This document shows, one piece after another, positions 9,832 to 18,638 of a DNA stretch of 64,000 nt. The stretch covers positions 248,001-312,000 of the forward strand of contig NZ_WKRD01000002.1 in the NCBI RefSeq assembly GCF_009680455.1, in the 5' to 3' direction. Under the pieces are notes generated by a model. It did not search any database, was not told the origin of the DNA, and saw only the letters and a list, made by a program, of their open reading frames with translations. Position numbers and translations under genes: made by a program. Positions within the stretch are counted from its first letter, which is position 1, and every line of letters begins with the position of its first letter. The stretch is from Lachnospira eligens (lineage in GTDB: Bacteria > Bacillota > Clostridia > Lachnospirales > Lachnospiraceae).

Positions 9832-10644
9832 ATGACAGGAGTTTACGAAGCAAGAAAAAAAAGCGGTGAAATATATTACCGTGCGTCATTTACATATAAG
9901 AATAAACACATCAGCCTCGGAAGTTCCTCTGACGAGGCTTCCTGTCATGCCATGTACAACGAAGCCTGTGAGATAATAAACAATTCTTCTGACCACTGGA
10001 TTGATACTGACCACAGAACAACTTCATATAATGAAGCAATGACACTTTCTCTTGGTAAATACATCTCACTTATCAATTTCAGGGATAACAACATTTATAT
10101 AAAGACACCTATATATATGTGCCATAAATATTTCCTGTATTTTCTCAAAGAACATGAGGTTTTACAGTTTTCTACTGATGACCTTTTTTACTATTCCAAC
10201 CACACAATTATGAGCCGCGGAGGATATTATTTTGTAAATGATTATGGAATGCAGACAAGCATTCTCTCAAGATTCGGAGTAAGAAGCCACTCTGTAAAAG
10301 GCAGGGATTATGTATTTAAAAATGGGGATACGCATGATTACAGATACGAAAACATTCTTGTTGTCAATAAATACAATGGTGTTTCCCAGTTTACTAAGAA
10401 TGGACGAATTATGTACAGAACCAGGATTCATATTAACGGCGACTATATACTCGGTGAATTCTCATCCGAAGCAGAAGCTGCAATTGCGTATAATAAGGCC
10501 GTTGACATGCTTTCAGGCCTTGTAAATATAACTTATACCCCTAATTACATAGAAGGCATATCCTCCGTAGAATATGCCTCCCTTTATCACAATATTATAT
10601 TGTCTAAGAATTTCAGAAATTATGTAAAGTCTGTCTGTTTTTAA
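9832..10644 (+). CDS. Protein with two AP2-like domains around an HNH-like core
   Basis: 270 residues, not assignable to a named gene. Residues about 3-50 (GVYEARKK, IYYRASF, ISLGSSSDEASCHAMYNEA) and about 183-230 (GVSQFTKN, MYRTRIHINGDYILGEF, EAEAAIAYNKA) each match the AP2 DNA-binding pattern of a three-stranded sheet plus an Ala-rich helix. Between them, NGDTHDYRYENILVVNK resembles the second half of an HNH endonuclease finger (the N-x-x-x-D-x-R-x-E-N-L type), but the first catalytic His pair is not obvious. AP2-HNH proteins are typically homing endonucleases or mobile-element regulators. GGGGG lies 6 nt before the ATG. The stop overlaps that of convergent leuC by 4 nt, so there is no separating terminator. 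Confidence 0.65.
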   Translation: MTGVYEARKKSGEIYYRASFTYKNKHISLGSSSDEASCHAMYNEACEIINNSSDHWIDTDHRTTSYNEAMTLSLGKYISLINFRDNNIYIKTPIYMCHKYFLYFLKEHEVLQFSTDDLFYYSNHTIMSRGGYYFVNDYGMQTSILSRFGVRSHSVKGRDYVFKNGDTHDYRYENILVVNKYNGVSQFTKNGRIMYRTRIHINGDYILGEFSSEAEAAIAYNKAVDMLSGLVNITYTPNYIEGISSVEYASLYHNIILSKNFRNYVKSVCF

Positions 10645-11882
10645 GCCTCCACAATCTTTCCAGCAATAGCACTTGCTGCTGCTGTAGCAGGGGACGCAAG
10701 GAATATCTTAACCTTGCTTGTTCCCATTCTTCCAAGGAAGTTTCTGTTGTTAGTTGCAACAACTACCTCTCCGTCAGTAAGAATTCCGCCTGTTCGTCCA
10801 CAGCATAATCCGCATCCCGGATGTGTAACAATTGCACCGGCTTCAACAAGTGTCTCAAGTGTTCCATCTGCAAGTGCTTCTTTATATATCTTGCGGCTTG
10901 CAGGAGTAACTATCAACTTAACAAATGGTGCAACCTTCTTACCCTTAAGAATAGCTGCTGCACACTGAAGATCCTCTAATCTTCCGTTAGTACATGAGCC
11001 GATGAATACCTGATCTACTGCTGTTCCGGCAAGCTCTGTAACAGGTTTGATGTTATCTACCTGTGAAGGACATGCAAGAACCGGAACTAAATCCTCTGCA
11101 TTATATGTAATCTCTCTTGCATATACTGCATCCGCATCTCCCTTTAAATCCTTTAATTCATCTGTAAGTTCTACATTACAGTACTCTGCTGTCTTTTCAT
11201 CTGGTGTAAAAAGAGCACATTTGGCACCGGCTTCAATAGCCATGTTAGACATAGTCATACGGCTTGCAACGCTCATCTCATCGATTGTTGAACCTGTGAA
11301 CTCAAGTGCCTGATAAGTTGCGCCATCTGCTCCAAGGTCACCGATAAGTCTTAATATGATATCCTTAGAACGGACATTCGCTGGAAGCTTTCCATTAACT
11401 GTTACCTTGATAGTCTGTGGAACTTTAACCCACATTTTGCCTGTTCCTAATACACTTGCCATCTCTGTATATCCGATACCCGATGAAAATGCACCAACAC
11501 AGCCATATGTTGTTGTGTGGCTGTCTGTACCAAATGCGATATCTCCCGGCTTTACATAACCTGCCTCCGTCATTAACTGATGGCAGATTCCGTCTGAACG
11601 GTGGATATTCTTCATTCCGTACTTTTCAACGAATTCATTACCAATACGGAAATGTCTTGTATCATCAACCTGACTTGCTGGAACAAGGTGGTCATATATA
11701 AGAACTGCTTTGTCAGGGTCCCATATCTTAGTAAATCCCATCTCTTCGAACTTCTCTTTAACAAATGGAATAAAAATGTCGTGAATCATTACTCTGTCAA
11801 CATTAACAGTTACGATATCTCCCGGCTTTACTTCCCTGCCAATATTCTTTCCAATAATCTTTTCAATAATTGTATGTCCCAT
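10641..11882 (-). CDS. leuC: 3-isopropylmalate dehydratase large subunit
   Basis: Isomerises 2-isopropylmalate to 3-isopropylmalate in leucine synthesis; in organisms with a citramalate pathway the same enzyme type serves isoleucine synthesis. The 413 residues match the short, archaeal/HacA-like form rather than the roughly 466-residue enterobacterial form. The [4Fe-4S] ligands are visible in GSCTNGR and in the CGLCCG pair. The substrate-channel motif FGTDSHTTTYGCVGAF is intact. GAGAGG lies 8 nt before the ATG. It is the last gene of leuDC(fusion)-leuD-leuC, 20 nt after leuD. Confidence 0.95.
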   Translation of the reverse strand: MGHTIIEKIIGKNIGREVKPGDIVTVNVDRVMIHDIFIPFVKEKFEEMGFTKIWDPDKAVLIYDHLVPASQVDDTRHFRIGNEFVEKYGMKNIHRSDGICHQLMTEAGYVKPGDIAFGTDSHTTTYGCVGAFSSGIGYTEMASVLGTGKMWVKVPQTIKVTVNGKLPANVRSKDIILRLIGDLGADGATYQALEFTGSTIDEMSVASRMTMSNMAIEAGAKCALFTPDEKTAEYCNVELTDELKDLKGDADAVYAREITYNAEDLVPVLACPSQVDNIKPVTELAGTAVDQVFIGSCTNGRLEDLQCAAAILKGKKVAPFVKLIVTPASRKIYKEALADGTLETLVEAGAIVTHPGCGLCCGRTGGILTDGEVVVATNNRNFLGRMGTSKVKIFLASPATAAASAIAGKIVEA

Positions 11883-11902
11883 TATTCTTACCTCTCCCTG
11901 TC

Positions 11903-12397
11903 TTAGTCAAGACCGTTAAGCTTTCTCATTGCCTTAACAAGTCCGCCTGCATTAAGTATATCCACAAGATTATCAGGAAGTGAAGCAATAGGATATGCTT
12001 TTCCATTGTGTGTAATCTGTGCATTTACTTCAACATCAATAGTATCGCCTTCCGTAACTTCGTCGTGAAGGTCTGCATTCTCTATAAGGAGAAGTCCGTT
12101 ATTAATAGAATTTCTAAAGAATATTCTTGCATATGATTTGGCAATAACACATTTAATACCTAATGCCTTAATAACCTCAGGTGCCTGCTCTCTTGATGAA
12201 CCACAACCAAAGTTCTTTCCTGCAACAATGATGTCGCCTGGCTTAATCTGACCTGCAAGTTCTGGTCTTAATGGCGAAAATGCATATGGCTTCATATCTT
12301 CTACTGTCTTTAATGCGAGGTACTCTGTAGGAATAATGATATCTGTATCAATGTCATCACCAAGCACCCATACTTTACCGCTAAATTTCTCGTTCAT
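11903..12397 (-). CDS. leuD: 3-isopropylmalate dehydratase small subunit
   Basis: The 164-residue swivel domain partners with LeuC to form the active site. The family signature [11 protein letters not shown] is present, and the [13 protein letters not shown] segment includes the loop that helps set substrate specificity. AAAGGAGT lies just before the ATG. It sits 29 nt downstream of the LeuD-LeuC fusion and 20 nt upstream of leuC. The pairing with leuC is inferred from adjacency and matched length class. Confidence 0.95.
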   Translation of the reverse strand: MNEKFSGKVWVLGDDIDTDIIIPTEYLALKTVEDMKPYAFSPLRPELAGQIKPGDIIVAGKNFGCGSSREQAPEVIKALGIKCVIAKSYARIFFRNSINNGLLLIENADLHDEVTEGDTIDVEVNAQITHNGKAYPIASLPDNLVDILNAGGLVKAMRKLNGLD

Positions 12398-12426
12398 AAT
12401 TACTCCTTTGAAGTTAAATCCTTATC

Positions 12427-14187
12427 TTATACCATGTCTGCTGTTGCTATCTCGCCCTTGATTGCTGATGCTGTAACAGTTGCCGCTGAAGCAAGATATA
12501 CGAAAGAATCTTTATGTCCTGCACGACCCTTGAAGTTTCGTGTACCTGTGCTGATAAGAGTCTCGCCCTCACCGATAACACCCTGACAGCTGCCCCAGCA
12601 TACAGAGCAGTTAGGATTCATAACAATTGCACCTGCGTCCATGAATATATCAAGGAGTCCCTCTTTCATAGCCTGAAGATATACCGAACGGCTTGCAGGA
12701 ACTACAAGGAATCTTACCTTAGGAGCAACCTTTTTCCCTTTGATGATTGCTGCGCCAACTCTTAAATCCTCGATTCGTCCATTGTTACATGAGCCAAGAA
12801 ATGCTTCATCAATCTTTACACCAAGTGATTCCTTAGCCGGAACTACATTGTCAACAAAATGTGGCTTTGCAACGATTGGCTGTATTGTTGAAAGGTCAAT
12901 ATCATAAACCTGCTCAAATACTGCATCATCATCTGATGTAAAGCATGCCTTTGGCTCTCTGCCATGCTCCTTAAGATAATCCATTGCAACATCATCAACT
13001 TCCATGAGTGCAGTCTTAGCACCTGCCTCTACGCAAAGGTTACAGATTGATATTCTGTCTGCCATTGAAAGGCTGTGTAAGCCTTCTCCTGCAAATTCCA
13101 TTGCTTTATAGTTAGCACCGTTAGCGCCAATCTTTCCAATAATAGAGAGTATTAAATCTCTTGCATATACTCCATCGCTAAGCTTTCCCTTAAGGTTGAA
13201 TCTTAATGTTCCCGGAACCATTACCCATGATGTTCCTGTAACCATTGCATACAAATAATCTGTACAACCAACACCAGTACCAAATGCACCTAACGCACCA
13301 TATGCACAAGTATGGCTGTCTGCTCCAAATATAAGCTCACCCGGCACTACATGATTTTCCATCATAACCTGATGACACACACCCTCGCCCTCGTAGAACT
13401 TAATATCATTAGCCTTAGCAAAGTCTCTCATCTTCTTCTGTGAGGCTGCTGTCTTAGGACTGTCTGATGGAATATTGTGGTCTACAATCCATACAAGCTT
13501 ATCCTTGTCAGCAATATGAGGATTCTTTAACTTCTCATACATACCAATAGTAAGATGTGTTGTTCCATCATTACTCATAAGTCTGTCAAGAGTAACAGTT
13601 GCAATATCACCAGCCTTAACCTGTGAAAGACCTGCTGCCCTTGCAATAATCTTCTCTGCAATAGTCATGCCATGCTTTGCCTCGCCCGCTGTTACAGCTG
13701 CACTCTCAGACTCTTCTGCCTCATCATTAAGTGATGCAATAAGTCCGCCCTGATTAAGAATAGCCTGCATCTTGGCTGGAAGCTTTGTACATGTATAAGT
13801 CTTTCCATTAACAGTTATAATTCCATCTTCTAATGAAAGCTCACATTCATCCCCCGCATTAACTTCGTCATGGAGTTCTTTACATACAATAACAGGAAGT
13901 CCTATATTAATAGCATTACGATAGAATATTCTTGCAAATGATTTGGCAATTACTGCCTTGACACCTAACGCCTTAAGTACGCTTGGTGCCTGCTCTCTTG
14001 ATGAACCACATCCAAAGTTATCATCTGCAACAACGAAATCTCCCGGCTTTACAGCAGAAGCAAAATCAGAGTCTAATGATTCAAATGTATGACTCTTCAT
14101 CTCATCAATTGTCGGAAACAAAAGATACTGCGATGCAATAATCTGATCTGTATCAACATCTTTATCAAACTTAAATATCCTACCCAT
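12427..14187 (-). CDS. Single-chain LeuD-LeuC fusion, aconitase-superfamily hydro-lyase
   Basis: 586 residues join a small (LeuD-like) subunit at about 1-160 to a large (LeuC-like) subunit at about 173-586. This order is the reverse of aconitase, where the swivel domain is C-terminal. Both halves look functional: DVDTDQIIASQYL and [11 protein letters not shown] in the swivel; GADSHTCAYGALGAF, GSCNNGR and the NCSVCWG cysteine pair for the 4Fe-4S cluster. The specificity loop (QYLLFPT) differs from that of the neighbouring LeuD (EYLALKT), so the substrate may differ: citramalate, homocitrate, dimethylmalate or isopropylmalate are candidates. AAGGAG lies 7 nt before the ATG. It is first in an operon with ordinary leuD and leuC. 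Confidence 0.85.
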   Translation of the reverse strand: MGRIFKFDKDVDTDQIIASQYLLFPTIDEMKSHTFESLDSDFASAVKPGDFVVADDNFGCGSSREQAPSVLKALGVKAVIAKSFARIFYRNAINIGLPVIVCKELHDEVNAGDECELSLEDGIITVNGKTYTCTKLPAKMQAILNQGGLIASLNDEAEESESAAVTAGEAKHGMTIAEKIIARAAGLSQVKAGDIATVTLDRLMSNDGTTHLTIGMYEKLKNPHIADKDKLVWIVDHNIPSDSPKTAASQKKMRDFAKANDIKFYEGEGVCHQVMMENHVVPGELIFGADSHTCAYGALGAFGTGVGCTDYLYAMVTGTSWVMVPGTLRFNLKGKLSDGVYARDLILSIIGKIGANGANYKAMEFAGEGLHSLSMADRISICNLCVEAGAKTALMEVDDVAMDYLKEHGREPKACFTSDDDAVFEQVYDIDLSTIQPIVAKPHFVDNVVPAKESLGVKIDEAFLGSCNNGRIEDLRVGAAIIKGKKVAPKVRFLVVPASRSVYLQAMKEGLLDIFMDAGAIVMNPNCSVCWGSCQGVIGEGETLISTGTRNFKGRAGHKDSFVYLASAATVTASAIKGEIATADMV

Positions 14188-14243
14188 TGTTTTCTCCTTA
14201 TCTTATCCCTGATATAACAGGTATTATTAATAGTCATTTTAAC

Positions 14244-14272
14244 ATTTTACCCTATTAAAGTGTGTTTTTCAA
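14244..14272 (-). promoter_or_regulatory. Promoter of the leu-type operon
   Basis: TTGAAA (14267-14272), a 17-bp spacer and TAAAAT (14244-14249) lie on the minus strand. The leader is only about 50 nt and holds no T-box or attenuator that I can see. Confidence 0.75.
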
Positions 14273-14281
14273 TCGTTAATA

Positions 14282-15346
14282 TTAACAGAAACGGTAATTA
14301 AGTGAAAGGTCGTTATCCTTAACCTTAACCTGTGTATATACCCCACTTACTATCGGCATTGAAGGTGAAAGATGCCCGAAATCACAGTCCATTATAACCG
14401 GCACATTATACTTTGCCGCAATACCTGTAACTGCTCTGTACTGGTCAAGCCCCATCATTTCCTGTCCGTAGCACAGCGGTCTTCCTATGAGAAATCCCTT
14501 CACATTCTTAAACCACCCGGCATTATCCATCTGCCACATGGCCCTTCTGATTGCAAATACATTCAGATCACAGCTCTCTAAGAACCATATAATTCCGTCA
14601 ACTGCGTATCTTTCATTGAACTCTTTAACCTTGTCAAAGCTTGTACCCGTAAGATTAACTAGACAGTCCATGCAGCCGCCGACAAGCCTTCCTTCAAATG
14701 CAATCTCCGTATCACATTCGTCCCCACCAACATATTTTCTTAAAATCTTCTTCTCAGTAAGATTGTATTGTGGTGCAGGGTTCTCCTCATTCTTTAGAGA
14801 CTCTCTCTCCCATGTGTCATATCCATAGACTTGTTTTTCCACAACTCCGTTATTGTTCTTGCAGCCTTTTCCACGAAGCACATCAAAAGTATCCACAAGC
14901 GCCTGATGCCAGTCCTTCATTGCAAATGCGCCTGCACACGGTCCGTATACACTTGCCGTATCGGCAATCGTGTTCTGTAAAAATGTGAAGTTGGTATTAT
15001 CAGAATATCCAAGATACCACTTAGGCTTTGCCGCCTTAATCCTGTCAAAATCAACATATGGCAGAATCTCACACATCAGTTCACCACCGCCACATGATAT
15101 AAGCACATCATTGACATTACTCTCATACATCTGTGTAAGCTCCTTACCGCATTCCTGCGGTGTGTTGCTTATCCCAATTCCATTGTCCTCATAACAATTA
15201 GGACCAAGCTCTACTGTATAACCTTCTTTTTCAAATCTTTTAATTGTCATTCCGAATGCTGTTTTATAAGGCTCCGTCGCACAACCAAAAGATGGTGCAA
15301 CGAAGCCTATAGTTCCGCCTTCGGATAAGAATTCAGGATATCTCAT
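14282..15346 (-). CDS. S66-family (LD-carboxypeptidase/MccF-like) protein, nucleophile unclear
   Basis: 354 residues with the S66 fold: N-terminal GFVAPSFG, then the nucleophile-elbow region SCGGGELMCEILPYVDF, GYSDNTNFTF, and the C-terminal DCDFGHLSPSMPIVSG with the family His. Typical members have a Ser in the elbow (GGxxS) that cleaves LD-amide bonds in peptidoglycan or microcin C. Here no Ser is present in the elbow; Gly-Glu-Leu-Met-Cys occupies it. Either this is a distinct subgroup or hydrolytic activity is lost. AAGGAGG lies 6 nt before the ATG. It follows the mecA-like gene by 47 nt on the same strand and is separated from the leu operon by that operon's promoter. Confidence 0.82.
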   Translation of the reverse strand: MRYPEFLSEGGTIGFVAPSFGCATEPYKTAFGMTIKRFEKEGYTVELGPNCYEDNGIGISNTPQECGKELTQMYESNVNDVLISCGGGELMCEILPYVDFDRIKAAKPKWYLGYSDNTNFTFLQNTIADTASVYGPCAGAFAMKDWHQALVDTFDVLRGKGCKNNNGVVEKQVYGYDTWERESLKNEENPAPQYNLTEKKILRKYVGGDECDTEIAFEGRLVGGCMDCLVNLTGTSFDKVKEFNERYAVDGIIWFLESCDLNVFAIRRAMWQMDNAGWFKNVKGFLIGRPLCYGQEMMGLDQYRAVTGIAAKYNVPVIMDCDFGHLSPSMPIVSGVYTQVKVKDNDLSLNYRFC

Positions 15347-15393
15347 ATACTGCCTCCTTACCTCATCATTCAGATTCTGCCTGAATAATTAAT

Positions 15394-16155
15394 CTACATA
15401 TATTTCTTTACTACATTAATAGCATTGCTGCCTATTACTACACTATAATGCTCCCTTATAAACGCAACACGTTCTTCTTTTGAAGAATCAAACACACTGT
15501 ACTCCATCAAAAGATTCAGAAGACTTCTGTATTTTTCCTCTGAGCATCTTCCTTTCTCAAGTACAAGATAATATGTATCATCTTCTTTATTCTTATACAG
15601 TGCATTAGTTATTCCCCATGTTCTTGAACTTACAGTACACATTTCCTCAAAATCATTAAGACTTTCCAACCTGAATACGCCGCATCCGGCTTTAATAACA
15701 TTACTTGCTTTCTTCTTCTGTCCTGTCTTCTTAAGTTCATCTGTCTGTGCATCTGGTAATTCGAACTTATCTAGACTGTCTCCAAATGTTTCAAAAGGTG
15801 CATCTTTAAATGTACCTTCACCATTCTTAATCACATTACTCTTCTCTGGTTTTGAAAATGCCTTAGATATACTTTCCCCTGCTTTTCTTAACATATTACC
15901 CAGATCTTCTTTACCAGATGAAACTGTAAGAAGTATTGAATGGTCTGGCTGTGGTGCAAGCTGTAGTGACATAACCTCCCCACTTAAAGTAACACCTATA
16001 TTTTTTTCAGCCTCCTCCATAATAACTTCAAGAAGGCTGTGTATCTTGTCTGTATCATTCTTAAAGAAATCATCTAAGGAAATATTATTATCTTCCAGGT
16101 CTTCCTCATCGAGTCTGCACTGGAATCTTCTATCATTGATTTTCTTAAATTCCAT
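15394..16155 (-). CDS. MecA/YpbH-like adaptor protein
   Basis: 253 residues. The N-terminal part (about 1-80: MEFKKINDRRFQCRLDEEDL, DFFKN, then a Leu-rich helix and a beta strand) matches the substrate-binding domain of MecA. The C-terminal part (about 165-253) matches the ClpC-binding domain that pairs ACT-like strands with helices. MecA adaptors load substrates onto the ClpCP protease and act as anti-sigma-like regulators in Bacillus. The middle (about 80-165) is a long charged linker. AGAGG lies close to the ATG. It sits 45 nt downstream of the HemC-like gene. The partner is not seen here. Confidence 0.82.
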   Translation of the reverse strand: MEFKKINDRRFQCRLDEEDLEDNNISLDDFFKNDTDKIHSLLEVIMEEAEKNIGVTLSGEVMSLQLAPQPDHSILLTVSSGKEDLGNMLRKAGESISKAFSKPEKSNVIKNGEGTFKDAPFETFGDSLDKFELPDAQTDELKKTGQKKKASNVIKAGCGVFRLESLNDFEEMCTVSSRTWGITNALYKNKEDDTYYLVLEKGRCSEEKYRSLLNLLMEYSVFDSSKEERVAFIREHYSVVIGSNAINVVKKYM

Positions 16156-16200
16156 ATATCCTCTTTCTAAACTTTAATAATATATATCAATATATTATTA

Positions 16201-17064
16201 TTACATACTTTTACTAATTCTGTCTACTATTTTTGTGATAATAAGGTTCTTATTAACAAATGTACCCCTTTCATTAACTCTTATGCGTCCCCTGTTACCG
16301 GTAACATCTGCATATATCTCCAGTCTATCAGAACTGATTCTTGCATACACATCACATGTCTTAACATATACATTCTGCATAACCCTGCTAATTATATCAT
16401 CTTCTATCTCAAAACATTCTGCTGTACTCTTATGTGACAATTCTCTTGCCGTGCGGACAGCCTCTTTTTTCCCTTTAGTAAGCATTGCATACACACCCTC
16501 ACCATGCACAGGAACACATTCTCCATAATCCATGATTGTATATCTATACAGAAAACTATTATGTAGCCTTGCTGCCTTAATATCTTCTAAAAGTACAAAT
16601 ACAGCATCACATTCTGACGCATCCAGCTTTTCAATACATTTTCTTATATCCGTCTCTACTACACAACTTATTCCATCATACATATGTTTAATACGCTCCG
16701 TCTTGCTGTATGAGTCAGTTGCAACAACAGCATTTTCAATAAGGTCTTTTGCATGTCTCTTTCTTATCATTACATATCTTGAATCGCCGCGTTTTAAAAC
16801 ACCCGAAATAACAACCCCATAAGGAAGATTCTCATCATTCTTTTCCATCCTGATAAGCTGTGCCATGTCAACAACTGCCATATCAACCGAACCAAGCTCA
16901 AGTGCCTCACATGCTGAATCAAAATTATCATGTCCGATATCTACAATCTTAACTTGTGAAGCTGAAGCTTTCTGAATTATCTGAACTGCTTTTTTCAATT
17001 TAATTCTCTCTATTCCATTGCCGTACAAACCCAGTCTGTACATTTCATCAAAATCTTTTCTCAT
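16201..17064 (-). CDS. HemC-like (porphobilinogen deaminase-fold) protein lacking catalytic residues
   Basis: 287 residues show the order of hydroxymethylbilane synthase segments: ALELGSVDMAVVDMAQL (family: EALxxGxIDxAVHSxKD), LPYGVVISGVLKRGDSR, ATDSYSKTERI (family: TSSxRR), DAVFVLLEDIKAARL, VPVHGEGVYAM (family: VPAxGQGALAI) and a C-terminal domain with CDVYARIS. The active-site Asp is replaced by Gln, and the GxCxxPxG cofactor-Cys loop is shortened, so cofactor assembly and catalysis are doubtful. No other heme, siroheme or cobalamin gene is nearby. It may be a ligand-binding or structural derivative. It is transcribed with the mecA-like gene. Confidence 0.62.
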   Translation of the reverse strand: MRKDFDEMYRLGLYGNGIERIKLKKAVQIIQKASASQVKIVDIGHDNFDSACEALELGSVDMAVVDMAQLIRMEKNDENLPYGVVISGVLKRGDSRYVMIRKRHAKDLIENAVVATDSYSKTERIKHMYDGISCVVETDIRKCIEKLDASECDAVFVLLEDIKAARLHNSFLYRYTIMDYGECVPVHGEGVYAMLTKGKKEAVRTARELSHKSTAECFEIEDDIISRVMQNVYVKTCDVYARISSDRLEIYADVTGNRGRIRVNERGTFVNKNLIITKIVDRISKSM

Positions 17065-17197
17065 CTATATCTGTAACCTTTTAACAGCTTTATTTATTTA
17101 TTTTTTATTATAACATATCATTTTAGGTTGTTGAAAGTACCTGCATATTATGTTTATAATAATAAGAATAAATTTTAATAAGGAATGGTACAGATTA

Positions 17198-18622
17198 ATG
17201 ACTTATATCAAATCAAAAAGCAGTATTTTAAAATTGCTTGCTTCAATTACTATTACACTATTCTGCATAGTTCTTTTCCCTTCCGCCGTTAAAGCAGAAG
17301 ACAATCAGGCTGCAGAAGTAAATGCTGATATAACACTTTCTAACCAGGGAAGCATCAGCAGGATGACCGATGGTTCTTACAACACAAAAACCACATTTTC
17401 ATCAGGAGACACAATCACAATAACTTCCTCTGAAAAAATGTACTCACTTTATATCAAATGGGATTTAATTCCTTCAGAATGGACTCTTTCTTATAATGGA
17501 AAGACTGAAACTAACGGAACTAATGGTTTTCTTCACGAATATGTCCAGATTCCCGATGGTACAACTGAGATGACAATTACATTTGCATCTAAAGAATCAA
17601 TCTGTGATATGCATGTATATTCCAAGGGTTCTGTGCCTGAAGATGTTCAGACATGGAAGACTCCATGCGATAATGCTGACATTCTTGTTTTCGCAACACA
17701 TGCAGATGACGAGATACTTTTCCTTGGAGGAGTACTTGCCACTTACGGTGGCGAACAAAATCTTTCCGTTCAGGTTGCCTATATGTGCGAATTCACTACA
17801 TCAGCCAAGATTAGAGAACACGAAAAGCTTGACGGATTGTGGGAATCAGGCATAAAGCATTACCCAGTATGTGGAGATTTTCCCGACCTTTACAGTCAGA
17901 CATTAGAAGCTGCAAAGAAGCAGTATGTATATGATGATGTCAAAGCCTATACTACATCATGTATAAGACGATTTAAACCTCTTGTTGTAGTAACACAGGA
18001 TCTTAATGGAGAATATGGTCACGGCGGTCATATGCTATTCTCTCATGCTGTTGCAGAATCAGTAGAGACAAGCAATGATTCCTCTGTTTTTCCAGAGTCA
18101 GCATCCAATTATGGTACATGGGATGTTCCTAAAACTTATCTTCATCTGTACACAGAGAATAAAATTACCATGAACTTAAGGCTTCCTCTTTCTCGTATGG
18201 GAAACCGCACTTCAATTGAAGTACAGACAGCAGCTTATAAAAAGCATGTATCGCAGCAGTGGTGCTGGTTCTATGTATCAGATGATTATGAATACAGCTG
18301 TGCTGATTTTGGATTATACAGGACTACCGTTGGTAATGATACCGGCAATGATATGTTAGAAAATATTACTACATATGAAGAGCAGGAAAGACTCGCTAAA
18401 GAAGCTGCCGAAAAGGAATCCATAGAAAGTTCCAAAGCTGCTGAAGAAGCAAGCATTGCTAAAGAACAGCAGGAAATAAAAGCAGCACACAAAGAAACTT
18501 CTAAAAGAAAAGTATCAGTGGCAGTGATTGTTATAATTGTTGTAATTATTATTGGTGCTGCCGCATTCGGATATGTCAGATTACAGCAGTCAAGAAGAAA
18601 GCATTCCCGCAGGAGAAGATAA
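17198..18622 (+). CDS. Membrane-anchored exported PIG-L family deacetylase
   Basis: 474 residues from ATG 17198, which has AAGGA about 13 nt upstream; an in-frame ATG at 17150 has no ribosome binding site. A signal peptide (about 10-35, ending VKAED) is followed by a beta-rich domain (to about 145), then the PIG-L/LmbE deacetylase domain. The metal and catalytic motif HADDEILFLGG and the second His pair in YGHGGHMLF are both present. Family members remove acetyl groups from N-acetylglucosamine-type sugars. Near the C-terminus a Glu/Ala/Lys coiled segment leads to a single transmembrane helix (about 445-465) and an Arg/His-rich tail, so the catalytic domain is held outside the cell. The natural glycan is unknown. 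Confidence 0.85.
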   Translation: MTYIKSKSSILKLLASITITLFCIVLFPSAVKAEDNQAAEVNADITLSNQGSISRMTDGSYNTKTTFSSGDTITITSSEKMYSLYIKWDLIPSEWTLSYNGKTETNGTNGFLHEYVQIPDGTTEMTITFASKESICDMHVYSKGSVPEDVQTWKTPCDNADILVFATHADDEILFLGGVLATYGGEQNLSVQVAYMCEFTTSAKIREHEKLDGLWESGIKHYPVCGDFPDLYSQTLEAAKKQYVYDDVKAYTTSCIRRFKPLVVVTQDLNGEYGHGGHMLFSHAVAESVETSNDSSVFPESASNYGTWDVPKTYLHLYTENKITMNLRLPLSRMGNRTSIEVQTAAYKKHVSQQWCWFYVSDDYEYSCADFGLYRTTVGNDTGNDMLENITTYEEQERLAKEAAEKESIESSKAAEEASIAKEQQEIKAAHKETSKRKVSVAVIVIIVVIIIGAAAFGYVRLQQSRRKHSRRRR

Positions 18623-18638
18623 ATAAGGAGGTTTTGCC

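Noticed and set aside
14188..14281. T-box or leucine attenuator before the leu-type operon
   Set aside because: The leader is about 50 nt and lacks specifier loop, T-box sequence and terminator/antiterminator.
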